Shown here piece after piece: positions 43,486-50,215 of a DNA stretch of 50,215 nt. Below the pieces are notes generated by a model. That model ran no database searches. It was not told where the DNA came from and saw only the letters and a list, made by a program, of their open reading frames with translations. Position 1 is the first letter of the stretch. The number at the start of each line of letters is the position of its first letter. The DNA comes from DASXBJ01 sp036491755 (lineage in GTDB: Bacteria > Chloroflexota > Dormibacteria > Dormibacterales > Dormibacteraceae): the NCBI GenBank assembly GCA_036491755.1, contig DASXBJ010000083.1, positions 1 through 50,215 of the forward strand, given 5' to 3'. Position numbers and translations under genes: made by a program.

Positions 43486-44642
43486 CCGCGCGCTGGGTAG
43501 CTGTGCGTGCTCACCGTGTGGCGCGCGATCCGCTCCTCGTCCAGCACGAACCCGAATCCGGGACGGTCCGGCACATGCACGCAGCCGTCGCCGTCGATGA
43601 CCAGCGGCTCGGCCAGCATCTGGTCGCGCGCGGCCGCCGTCCACCCGCTCGGCGGGTCGTGAGGATACTCGAGGAAGGGACAGTTGGGGATGGCCGCGGA
43701 AAGATGGAGGTTGGCCAGCAAGCCGATTCCGTTGCCCCACGTGTGCGGCGCGACCTCCAGCCCCGACATCTCGGCCAGCGCCGAGATCTTGCGCATCTGG
43801 CCGACCCCTTCCGACAGCAGCGCGTCAGGCTGCAGGATGTCGTAGCAACCCCGGTCGATGAGGAGCTTGAACTCGTGCAGGCCATGGTTGTCCTCCCCGC
43901 CGGCGATGGGCAGGCGGTCGAGCTTGTCGCGCAGGCGCCGCAGACCGTCATAGTCATGACGGGGCAGCGGCTCCTCGAGCCAGCGCACGTCCATCGACTG
44001 CAGCTCTCGTGCAACTGTGAGCGCCATCGGGAAGCCCCATGGCCGGTGGCCTCCATGGCCGGGTTCCACCCCCGCCTGGTTGGCGTCGACCATGATGTCG
44101 ATCCGGTCTCCGACGGCGGCCCTCACCGCCTCCACGACCTTGAGATCCTCGCGCGGGTCGGGGAGGTGGAAGCGGAACTTCACCGCGCGGTAGCCCTCGG
44201 TCAGCATGCGCTCCACGTCCTCGACACGCCGCTCGGGCGAGCGCACCTCGGCCGTCGCGCAGTAGGCGGTCACGCGGTCCGAGTACCCGCCCCACAGGCG
44301 CGCGACCGGGAGCCCGGCCACCTTGCCTATGAGGTCCCATAAGGGGATCTCCATGCAGTACACCGGCGCGCCGAGGATCTCGGCGTCCCGGAGAACCGGC
44401 GCCAGCTTTTCGACCAACATGGGGTCCTGGCCGACGAAGTAGGGGGCGACGAAGCGCTCTATGGCGATTGCGGCCTCCAGGCCCGCGTGCGCGGCGCCGA
44501 CCCCCGTGAGGCCTTCGTCGGTCTCGACCTCGATGAGGACCATCAGGAGGTCGGGCTGGTTGCGCCCGCGAGCCCATGCCGGGTGGAACTCGCGCTCGAG
44601 TGGAAAGTCCACGACGCGGCAGGTGATGCGTTCTATCTTCAA
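43482..44642 (-). CDS. Enolase-superfamily sugar-acid dehydratase-like (MR/MLE family), first
   Basis: A 386-residue mandelate racemase/muconate lactonizing family protein, likely an aldonate or lactonate dehydratase. Residues: K155-x-R157 (AVKFRFH) where most mandelate racemase-group members have KxK, metal ligands D186 (VDANQAG), E223/E224 (WLEEPL) and E250 (AGGED), and the catalytic H300 (APHTWGNGIG) with D273 upstream. The TTG 44642 start overlaps the isomerase stop (TTGA); a longer open frame upstream belongs to that gene's antisense. It is the second gene of a two-gene operon under an operator-like site. Confidence 0.87.
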   Translation of the reverse strand: MKIERITCRVVDFPLEREFHPAWARGRNQPDLLMVLIEVETDEGLTGVGAAHAGLEAAIAIERFVAPYFVGQDPMLVEKLAPVLRDAEILGAPVYCMEIPLWDLIGKVAGLPVARLWGGYSDRVTAYCATAEVRSPERRVEDVERMLTEGYRAVKFRFHLPDPREDLKVVEAVRAAVGDRIDIMVDANQAGVEPGHGGHRPWGFPMALTVARELQSMDVRWLEEPLPRHDYDGLRRLRDKLDRLPIAGGEDNHGLHEFKLLIDRGCYDILQPDALLSEGVGQMRKISALAEMSGLEVAPHTWGNGIGLLANLHLSAAIPNCPFLEYPHDPPSGWTAAARDQMLAEPLVIDGDGCVHVPDRPGFGFVLDEERIARHTVSTHSYPARG

Positions 44643-45604
44643 TCGCGAGTCACTGCGGCCAGCAGGCGCGCGGACTCGAGGATGGACTCCTCGACGGGGA
44701 CGAACGGATCCTCGTACTCGATGCTGATGGTGCCGCTGAACCCCTCGTCGCGGAGCATGCCGGCGAACCGCCGCCACCACTCCACGTCATGTCCTCGGCC
44801 TATGGTGGCGAAGTTCCAAGGCATCTCGTCCGGCGGGTTGGGCCACCGGCTGTCCAGCATCCCGTTCAGCGCGATGTGGTGTTGATGAAGAGTTGTGTCC
44901 TTGCCGTGGACGTGGCCGATGCGATCGCCAACCGCACCGATCATGGCCAGGGGATCGATCGACTGCCAGAAGAAGTGGCTGGGATCCAGGTTGACAACCA
45001 GGTTCGATCCCAGCTGGCGAACGCGGCTGAAGGTGTCGAAGTTGTACACGAAGGTGCCCGGATGGAGCTCGAAACAGATCTGCAGTCGCGGCTGCTCGCG
45101 GCGGGCGAGCGCGGAGATCTCGAGCCAGTAGGGCGCGACGCGCTCACGCCACTGCCAGTCCGCGATCCGCTCCAGGTCGGGCAACCAGCCCCCGCCAGAG
45201 AAATGCGGGGCGGTCTTGTCGGAAGGGCCGGCGCCCGGGCAGCCGGACATCGCCACCAGCCGGTCGACGCCCAGCTCGCCGGCGAGCCGGATCGCCTGGC
45301 GGAGGTCGCTGTCGTGGCGCGATGCGATCTCAGAGTTCGGATGGAGCGGGTTCCCTGACACGTTCAGTGCCGAGATGCCGATGCCGGCGTCGGTCAGTGG
45401 GCGCCGCCACTGCTTGATCGCCGACGATTTGCCCAGGAGCTCGGTGGCGTCGCAATGCGGCGCCGGGGAGTAGCCGCCGACGCCCAGCTCGAGGTCCTGG
45501 ATGAGGCCTGTCCGGGCCACCCATTCGACGACCTCCTCGAGGCTGCGCTCAGGCATGGCGTCGGTCAGTAGGCCTATTCGCAGATCAGGATTGGAGCGTT
45601 CCAA
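44639..45604 (-). CDS. TIM-barrel sugar isomerase/epimerase family protein (paralogue of 21577-22530)
   Basis: A 321-residue TIM-barrel protein, close in sequence to 21577-22530: LELGVGGYSPAPHCD, NVSGNPLHPNSEIASRHDSDLRQAIRLA, CFELHPGTFVYNFDTFSR, NLDPSHFFWQSIDPL, GHVHGKDTTL and SIEYEDPF. The only upstream start before strand one (LRIGLLTDA) is TTG 45604, whose first codons lie inside the operator palindrome; with the predicted promoter the mRNA would begin about three bases earlier, so a leaderless TTG start is implied. Coupled to the dehydratase gene by TTGA. Confidence 0.8.
   Translation of the reverse strand: MERSNPDLRIGLLTDAMPERSLEEVVEWVARTGLIQDLELGVGGYSPAPHCDATELLGKSSAIKQWRRPLTDAGIGISALNVSGNPLHPNSEIASRHDSDLRQAIRLAGELGVDRLVAMSGCPGAGPSDKTAPHFSGGGWLPDLERIADWQWRERVAPYWLEISALARREQPRLQICFELHPGTFVYNFDTFSRVRQLGSNLVVNLDPSHFFWQSIDPLAMIGAVGDRIGHVHGKDTTLHQHHIALNGMLDSRWPNPPDEMPWNFATIGRGHDVEWWRRFAGMLRDEGFSGTISIEYEDPFVPVEESILESARLLAAVTRD
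45592..45603. promoter_or_regulatory. LacI-type operator, isomerase/dehydratase operon
   Basis: TGGAGCGTTCCA, 11 of 12 to the shared palindrome, inside TTGGAGCGTTCCAA (45591-45604). It overlaps the first codons of the minus-strand gene starting at 45604. Confidence 0.65.
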
Positions 45605-45613
45605 TTCAGCGTT

Positions 45614-45642
45614 AAGTTATGGCCCGCGGCCGCCTTTGTCAA
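45614..45642 (-). promoter_or_regulatory. Predicted promoter of the isomerase/dehydratase operon
   Basis: On the minus strand TTGACA (45642-45637) with 17 bases to TAACTT (45619-45614), within CATAACTT. The same arrangement as at 21531-21559. The promoter lies between the second dehydratase gene and this operon. Confidence 0.6.
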
Positions 45643-45657
45643 TGCGGAACCGCAGCC

Positions 45658-46818
45658 TTAGCCGAAGCGGGCGACCGTGTGTCGCTCGACGAGCTCCTCG
45701 TCGAGGGTCAGCCCGAATCCCGGGCCGTCCGGCAGGGCGACACAGCCCTGGCTGTCGATCCAGGGCTTCGGGGCGATCATCTGGCTCAAGGCCGCGGCGG
45801 GCCAGCCAGGCGGCTCGTGCGGAAACTCGAACCAGGAGTGATTCGGAATCGACGCGACCAGGTGCAGGTTGGCCATGAGCCCGATGCCGTGCGTCCAGGT
45901 ATGCGGAGCAACGGCCATCCCCGCGGCCTCTGCCAGCGCGGCGATCTTGCGAATCTGATAGACGCCTTCCGAGAGCACGGCGTCGGGCTGCAGGATGTCG
46001 TAGCAGCCGCGCTCGATCAGGAGCTTGAACTCCGCGACGCCGTGGTTGTTCTCGCCCCCAGCAAGCTGCAGCGTGCCCAGCTTGTCGCGCAGGCGCCGCA
46101 ACCCGGCGTGATCATGGCGTCGCAGCGGCTCCTCGAGCCAGACGACGCCGAGCTGCTCCAGCTGGAGCGCCACGTCGACGGCGATGCGAAAGCTCCATTG
46201 CCGGTGGCCGCCGAAGCCGGGGGCGAGCCCGGCCTGATTCGCGTCGACGAGGATCACGAGCCCGTCGCCCAGTGCCTTGCGGACCGCCTCGACGACGCGG
46301 ATGTCGTCGCGCGGGTCGTCGGAGTGGAACCGCAGCTTCACCGCCTTGAATCCTTCGGCTGCGATGCGGCGGCAATCCTCGACGCGCCGCTCTGGCGAGC
46401 GCACCTCGCCGGTGGCGCAGTACGCGGGCACCCGGTCCACGGCGGCGCCCCACAACTTGTACACGGGCAGGCCGGCGGCCTTGCCGGCGATGTCCCACAG
46501 GGCGCTCTCGACGCAATACACCGGCGGTCCGAGGACCTCGCTGTCCTGCAGGATCGCGGTCAGCTGCTCGGGGGCGCAGGCGTCGCGGCCGACCAGGTGC
46601 GGTGTCACGAACCGATCGATCGCCAGCGCCGTCTCGGAACGCGCCTCCGCACCCGAAACGCCGGTGATCCCAGCCTCGGTCTCGACCTCCACCACCGTCA
46701 TGAAGAAGCTCTTCTGCACCTCGCCGCGTCCCCAAGCCGGCCGAAACTCGGCGGCCAGCGGAAGGTCGAGAACGCGCGATCGGATGCGTGTGATGCGCGT
46801 GTCGGGGTGCGCTTCCAC
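45658..46818 (-). CDS. Enolase-superfamily sugar-acid dehydratase-like (MR/MLE family), second
   Basis: A 386-residue paralogue of 43482-44642 with the same landmarks: AVKLRFH (again K-x-R), VDANQAGLAPGFGGHR, WLEEPLRRHD, AGGENNHG and VAPHTWTHGIG. The third metal-ligand region reads GGENN instead of GGEDN. GTG 46818 is the start. It is transcribed in the same direction as the isomerase/dehydratase operon, with that operon's promoter in the gap after it, so it may be a separate unit. The two dehydratases probably act on related sugar acids of different stereochemistry. Confidence 0.87.
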   Translation of the reverse strand: MEAHPDTRITRIRSRVLDLPLAAEFRPAWGRGEVQKSFFMTVVEVETEAGITGVSGAEARSETALAIDRFVTPHLVGRDACAPEQLTAILQDSEVLGPPVYCVESALWDIAGKAAGLPVYKLWGAAVDRVPAYCATGEVRSPERRVEDCRRIAAEGFKAVKLRFHSDDPRDDIRVVEAVRKALGDGLVILVDANQAGLAPGFGGHRQWSFRIAVDVALQLEQLGVVWLEEPLRRHDHAGLRRLRDKLGTLQLAGGENNHGVAEFKLLIERGCYDILQPDAVLSEGVYQIRKIAALAEAAGMAVAPHTWTHGIGLMANLHLVASIPNHSWFEFPHEPPGWPAAALSQMIAPKPWIDSQGCVALPDGPGFGLTLDEELVERHTVARFG

Positions 46819-47105
46819 CCGGTCATCGTATCCGCGACGCTCACGATCCAGCGGAGGCGCGGGCGAGTGCGCTGACTCCTATCCTCGATCTTCTTCGCGA
46901 GCACCGCGGCACGATCACGTCGTCCCGCAACGCCCTGAAAGCAATCCAGCTTCGAGTGCTTCGCCCCCGATGCCAGCTTTACGACGGCCGCGGCAGGAGC
47001 GTCGAAGCCGAACGTCTTCTCCTCTATCCGATGACGCACGGGTCAGGACCATGCGACTCAGATCAAGGGAAAGATAAGTGGGCCTGAGCCAGGTATGAGT
47101 GGTTG
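46819..47105. other. Gene-poor gap of 287 bases with possible coding remnant
   Basis: No intact gene is apparent. A plus-strand frame reads LTPILDLLREHRGTITSSRNALKAIQLRV-type sequence (about 46869-46960), which resembles the end of a Fis-like helix-turn-helix regulator, but it has no sensible start and no domain behind it. I note it as a possible decayed fragment with low confidence. No tRNA or strong hairpin is seen here. Confidence 0.2.
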
Positions 47106-47354
47106 TTAGGCCGTGAGCTTCAGTTCCGACAGGTAACGGCGAAGCGACCGGAGGCGCCGGATCAAATCGTCGGTGCTCGCCTCGGCCTGCCGATCCCCCA
47201 GGTTGAGCGAGTAGAGCGCCACTAGGTAGAGTTCTGCGCGTTCGAGTTGGCGGATCGCGATGCGCAGATTGCGCCGCTGATACTGGGTGTCACGCTTGCG
47301 CTGCTCGGCGGTGTGCCCGATGCGCGACATCTCGAGGGACGCTTTGTCGGCCAT
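47106..47354 (-). CDS. Small charged protein, unknown function
   Basis: An 82-residue, Arg/Leu-rich, highly helical protein (for example QYQRRNLRIAIRQLERAELYLVAL and DDLIRRLRSLRRYLSEL), probably a short coiled coil. No membrane helix or signal and no recognised family. It is divergent to the KdpD-like kinase, with 2-44 bases between the two starts depending on which kinase start is used. Start ATG 47354 lacks an obvious ribosome-binding site. Codon usage looks like the neighbours, so it is probably real, though it might be a chance frame. Confidence 0.5.
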   Translation of the reverse strand: MADKASLEMSRIGHTAEQRKRDTQYQRRNLRIAIRQLERAELYLVALYSLNLGDRQAEASTDDLIRRLRSLRRYLSELKLTA

Positions 47355-47398
47355 GATTGCAAGCTAGTCAGCCAGCCATCAACACAGAGTCAACGAAA

Positions 47399-48580
47399 TT
47401 GAGCCCTGAGCAGCCCGTTCCTTTTGTTTCTCGGTGGAAGGCGCCCGAGTGGGTGATTTGGGGCATCGCGCTCCTAGGACCGGGCCTCCTAACTGCGTTT
47501 CTAGTCCAATTCAGCCCGACAGAGAAGCGGAATTACGTTTTCCTCTATCTCGGCTTGGTCGCCGCCGTAGGGGTTCTGCGCGGGTTCTGGCCGGCTCTGC
47601 TGGCGGGAGCAGCCAGCTTTGCGTTGCTGGATTACTTCTTCACAGTCCCCTACAACACGTTCACGATGTCGCGTTCCGACGATGTGATCAATCTGTCGAT
47701 CTTTGTGATCACGGCCGCTTTGGTCGGTGTTCTCGCCTCTCGACGGCGACAAGCACTGCTGCAGTCGGAAGCGCTGACCAAACAACTTCAAGATGTCAAC
47801 ACGGAACTTGTACGCCTTAATAAGGAACAAGCCGAGGCTGCGCAGGCAGCCTTGAGACTTGCTCGCAGCGAGCAGCAGATCCGGGCGCTCCAGGAAACAG
47901 ATCGCCTACGTCGGGAACTGCTGGGTAACGTCTCGCACGAGCTTCGCACTCCGCTGGGGACAATCCTCACTGAAAGCACTGACACGAGCGTGGCAAGGAC
48001 GCCGGAGGAAGTTGACCAGGCCATGCGAACGATTGCCGCCGAGGCGCGTCGACTCAATGCGTTGGTCGCCGACATGCTCGACGTGACCATCATCGAAGGC
48101 GGCGCATTGGAGCTCGACCTCGTGCCCTTGGACCTCGGCGACGCGATCGAGGCCGCCGTGGAGCGTCTGCACCGCGTTTCTCCGGAGCGAGTGATCAGCT
48201 GGGGTCGCCAGGCCTCCCAGGTCGAAGTGCTCGCCGACTGGGAGCGGCTCGGTCAGATCTTCGACAACCTGCTCTCGAACGCAGATCGCTTCGCGCCGGC
48301 GCAGACACCGATAGACATCGAAGTGAGCCGCGAGCAGCCAGGCCTGGTGACCGTCCAGGTCGCTGACCATGGCCCCGGGATCCCCGCGGAGCAACGGGAG
48401 CGGATCTTCGAAAGGTTCTTCCACGGCCAGAGCGACGGCGCGGGCGGAGGCACTGGCCTCGGCCTGGCCATCGTCAAAGGGTTGGTCGACGCACACGCTG
48501 GAAGCGTCCTCGTGGAGGAACGGGACCAGCCGGGTGCAGTGTTTCGATTCACGCTCCCTGAGGCAAGGCAGACCGAGTGA
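47399..48580 (+). CDS. KdpD-like sensor histidine kinase lacking the N-terminal KdpD domains
   Basis: A membrane histidine kinase, 393 residues from TTG 47399 (407 from the alternative TTG 47357). Four helices of the DUF4118 type (about 15-115) are followed by a coiled-coil linker (TKQLQDVNTELVRLNKEQAEAAQ), HisKA with NVSHELRTP (phospho-acceptor His near 180), and HATPase with DNLLSNADRF and GTGLGLAIVKGLV. It lacks the roughly 370-residue KdpD/USP sensor region of classical KdpD. Next to kdpE, kdpF and kdpA, so it probably senses low potassium or osmotic stress. Confidence 0.85.
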   Translation: MSPEQPVPFVSRWKAPEWVIWGIALLGPGLLTAFLVQFSPTEKRNYVFLYLGLVAAVGVLRGFWPALLAGAASFALLDYFFTVPYNTFTMSRSDDVINLSIFVITAALVGVLASRRRQALLQSEALTKQLQDVNTELVRLNKEQAEAAQAALRLARSEQQIRALQETDRLRRELLGNVSHELRTPLGTILTESTDTSVARTPEEVDQAMRTIAAEARRLNALVADMLDVTIIEGGALELDLVPLDLGDAIEAAVERLHRVSPERVISWGRQASQVEVLADWERLGQIFDNLLSNADRFAPAQTPIDIEVSREQPGLVTVQVADHGPGIPAEQRERIFERFFHGQSDGAGGGTGLGLAIVKGLVDAHAGSVLVEERDQPGAVFRFTLPEARQTE

Positions 48581-49299
48581 GTCGGATCCTCATCGTTGAG
48601 GACGATCCCGCCCTCAGGAACTCAATTCGCTCGATCCTCGAGCGAAATGGTCACGACGTTCAGGCCGCAGGCGACGGCTCCGCCGGCGGACGCGAGCTGG
48701 TGAGGGGCACCTACGATGTGGTCTTGCTCGACATCGGGCTTCCATTCGTCGACGGCTGGCGGATCCTGGAAACGCTAGAGGGTAAGCGGCTTCCGTCGGT
48801 GATTGTGATCAGCGCTCGAGGCGAGGAACGCGACAAGGTGCGCGCGCTCGACATGGGGGCAGACGACTATCTTGCGAAGCCCTTTGGAGCTGACGAATTG
48901 CTGGCACGGATCCGCGCAGTTCTCCGCCGAGGCCAAAAGCCCACCGCCGACACCAGGGTGGTTCGTACAGGGAATGTCACGGTCGATCTGGGGGGCCAGG
49001 CGGTTCTCAAAGATGGCGCTGAAGTGAGCCTCTCGCCGACCGAGTACGGTCTGCTTGCGGCGCTGGCTCTGCATGCCGGCCAGGTGATGGACCACCGCAC
49101 TCTTCTGCGAACGGTCTGGGGACCTGGATACGGCGATGAGCGCAATTACCTGCGCACTTTCATCCAACGACTTCGCCTCAAGTTGGAAGTCGACCCCAAG
49201 AACCCCGAAGTTATCGTCACGGTGGGCGCGCGCGGCTACCGTTTCGGTCCGCCCGCCGCCGGCCGGCAAATGAACGTTGACGGCCCGTTGACGGCCTAG
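48577..49299 (+). CDS. kdpE: KdpE-type response regulator
   Basis: A 240-residue OmpR/PhoB-class regulator. The receiver domain (1-120) has ILIVEDDPA with the acidic pocket, the phospho-Asp in VVLLDIGLP (near 52), a Ser in VISARGEE, and the Lys of LAKPFGADE; the winged helix (about 140-230) has LSPTEYGLLAALALHAGQVMDHRTLL and FIQRLRLKLE. The GTG 48577 start overlaps the kinase stop (GTGA). It is expected to activate the downstream kdpFA genes. Confidence 0.93.
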   Translation: MSRILIVEDDPALRNSIRSILERNGHDVQAAGDGSAGGRELVRGTYDVVLLDIGLPFVDGWRILETLEGKRLPSVIVISARGEERDKVRALDMGADDYLAKPFGADELLARIRAVLRRGQKPTADTRVVRTGNVTVDLGGQAVLKDGAEVSLSPTEYGLLAALALHAGQVMDHRTLLRTVWGPGYGDERNYLRTFIQRLRLKLEVDPKNPEVIVTVGARGYRFGPPAAGRQMNVDGPLTA

Positions 49300-49315
49300 G
49301 CCTTAGGTTCGAAAC

Positions 49316-49405
49316 GTGGCGCTCGACGTCTGGATGCTCCTGTTGGTGATCGCTTTGACCATCGCCAGCTTTGTCTACGCGGGCGGCCTGGAGGAATTGC
49401 GCTGA
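49316..49405 (+). CDS. Small single-helix membrane peptide before kdpF
   Basis: A 29-residue open frame from GTG 49316 to TGA 49405, with one strong hydrophobic helix (WMLLLVIALTIASFVY) and a charged end (GGLEELR). It is 16 bases after the kdpE stop and overlaps the kdpF ATG by one base (TGATG), so it is positioned like a real, coupled gene. I do not recognise it by name; a KdpF-like accessory peptide is a reasonable guess, since KdpF itself follows. The coding call rests on position and composition only. Confidence 0.5.
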   Translation: MALDVWMLLLVIALTIASFVYAGGLEELR

Positions 49406-49491
49406 TGGCCGCCTACATTGCGGCAGGCATCGTTGCCCTCCTGATCACGTTCTATCTCTTCGTCGCGCTGCTGTTCCCGGAGCGGTTCTGA
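49405..49491 (+). CDS. kdpF: K+-transporting ATPase small subunit KdpF
   Basis: A 28-residue single-helix protein (ATG 49405 to TGA 49491), helix AGIVALLITFYLFVALL followed by FPERF, the C-terminal signature of actinobacterial-type KdpF (LFPE-F). KdpF stabilises the KdpABC complex in the membrane. It lies one base before the kdpA GTG. It is below the size usually kept by gene finders. Confidence 0.8.
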   Translation: MAAYIAAGIVALLITFYLFVALLFPERF

Positions 49492-49492
49492 G

Positions 49493-50215
49493 GTGCTTCT
49501 CGACATCATCGGCGCCGCCATAACCTTTATCGCAGTGGCCATCGGGGCATGGTTCCTAGCTCCATACATGACCCGGGTCTTCACCGGCCGGCGTGTGTTC
49601 CTGAGCCCTGCATTACGTCCGCTTGAGCGTGGGGCTTACTGGTTGATCGGGGTTGACGAAGACCACGAGCAGGGTTGGCTCGGCTACGCAATCTCGGTGA
49701 TAGCGGTCACCTTCGCCAGCCTGCTGTTCACATACGCGGAGCTCCGCCTCCAGGACAAGCTGCCGTTCAATCCGCAGGGCTTTGGCCCCGTCGCGCCGGA
49801 CCTGGCACTGAACACGGCCATCAGCTTCACTACCAACACCAACTGGCAGAACTACACCGGCGAACAGACGATGTCGTACTTCTCGCAGATGGTCGGATTG
49901 GTGATGCACAACTTCCTGTCCGCGGCGACCGGCATCGCCATGGCGGTGGCGCTGGTGCGCGGCATCTCCAGCCGGCAGCTGAAGACGCTGGGCAACTTCT
50001 ACGTCGATGCGACGCGCGCGACCATTTATGTGCTGCTGCCGATCGCTATCGTTGCAGCGTTCCTCCTCGCGTCCCAGGGCGCCATCCAGACCATCGGCAG
50101 CTATCCGATCGCACACACCCTCGAGGGCGTTGAGCAGACGATCGCGGTTGGCCCGTTCGCTTCGCAGGAGGCGATCAAGGACCTCGGCAACAACGGCGGC
50201 GGTCCGTTCAACGCC
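49493..50215 (+). CDS. kdpA: K+-transporting ATPase subunit A (5' part, runs off the window)
   Basis: The potassium-binding, channel-like subunit of the high-affinity Kdp pump; 241 codons are present with no stop before the window ends. Recognisable: TTNTNWQNYTGE (the first selectivity loop, about residues 107-118) and GPFASQEAIKDLGNNGGGPFNA at the window edge (second selectivity loop, GGG). Start GTG 49493, one base after the kdpF stop, with GAGG just upstream. The kdpB and kdpC genes are expected downstream, outside the window. Confidence 0.93.
   Translation, partial: MLLDIIGAAITFIAVAIGAWFLAPYMTRVFTGRRVFLSPALRPLERGAYWLIGVDEDHEQGWLGYAISVIAVTFASLLFTYAELRLQDKLPFNPQGFGPVAPDLALNTAISFTTNTNWQNYTGEQTMSYFSQMVGLVMHNFLSAATGIAMAVALVRGISSRQLKTLGNFYVDATRATIYVLLPIAIVAAFLLASQGAIQTIGSYPIAHTLEGVEQTIAVGPFASQEAIKDLGNNGGGPFNA

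Overview
This is a GC-rich, gene-dense bacterial window with no mobile element, CRISPR array, tRNA or rRNA that I can see, and no gene-free stretch over 300 bases. GTG and TTG starts are frequent, genes often overlap by 1 to 4 bases, and the content is that of an aerobic heterotroph. It fits a soil lineage such as Chloroflexota/Dormibacterota or a deep actinobacterium. That placement is a guess from style and content, because there is no marker gene here.

Layout. 1-3083: the tail of a cytochrome c oxidase locus (end of subunit I, subunit III, CtaG, heme O synthase, a TlpA-like thioredoxin), followed by an aquaporin-like channel (3133-3819). 3854-9535, minus strand: one Liv-type ABC uptake operon (binding protein, two permeases, two ATPases) ending in a fumarylacetoacetate-hydrolase-family gene. 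A GntR/FCD regulator is divergent to it, with a clear inverted repeat in the 73-base gap. 10280-15568, minus strand: a ketopantoate-reductase-like enzyme, an oxalate-CoA-ligase-like enzyme, a lipoprotein beta-propeller, a PAP2 phosphatase and a metallophosphoesterase. 15590-46818: a large carbohydrate/inositol island. 47106-50215: a potassium-responsive kdp locus (short KdpD-like kinase, KdpE, a 29-residue peptide, KdpF, and KdpA running off the window end).

The island is the heart of the window. Its plus-strand core (24894-35059) encodes IolG-like dehydrogenase, IolE-like dehydratase, a ribose-type ABC transporter, methylmalonate/malonate-semialdehyde dehydrogenase (IolA), a transaldolase-family protein, IolD and IolB. 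This is a myo-inositol pathway, but without IolC kinase or IolJ aldolase in the window. The transaldolase-like gene sits where they would be expected. Around it are four Gfo/Idh/MocA oxidoreductases in all, four TIM-barrel isomerase/epimerase proteins, two enolase-superfamily dehydratases, a zinc alcohol dehydrogenase, an MFS carrier, an APC permease, a second (maltose-type) ABC transporter, an amidohydrolase with a small Rieske protein, and two LacI-family regulators.

The scattered parts are tied together by a 12-bp palindrome close to TGGAACGTTCCA. It occurs eight times at six upstream regions (17304, 21515, 24840/24854, 35069, 37444/37457, 45592). At five of these it lies just downstream of a recognisable TTGACA/TTGACG promoter, where a repressor would block initiation. 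I infer a local LacI-type regulon coordinating inositol and related polyol or sugar-acid use, with one or both of the LacI genes as its regulator.
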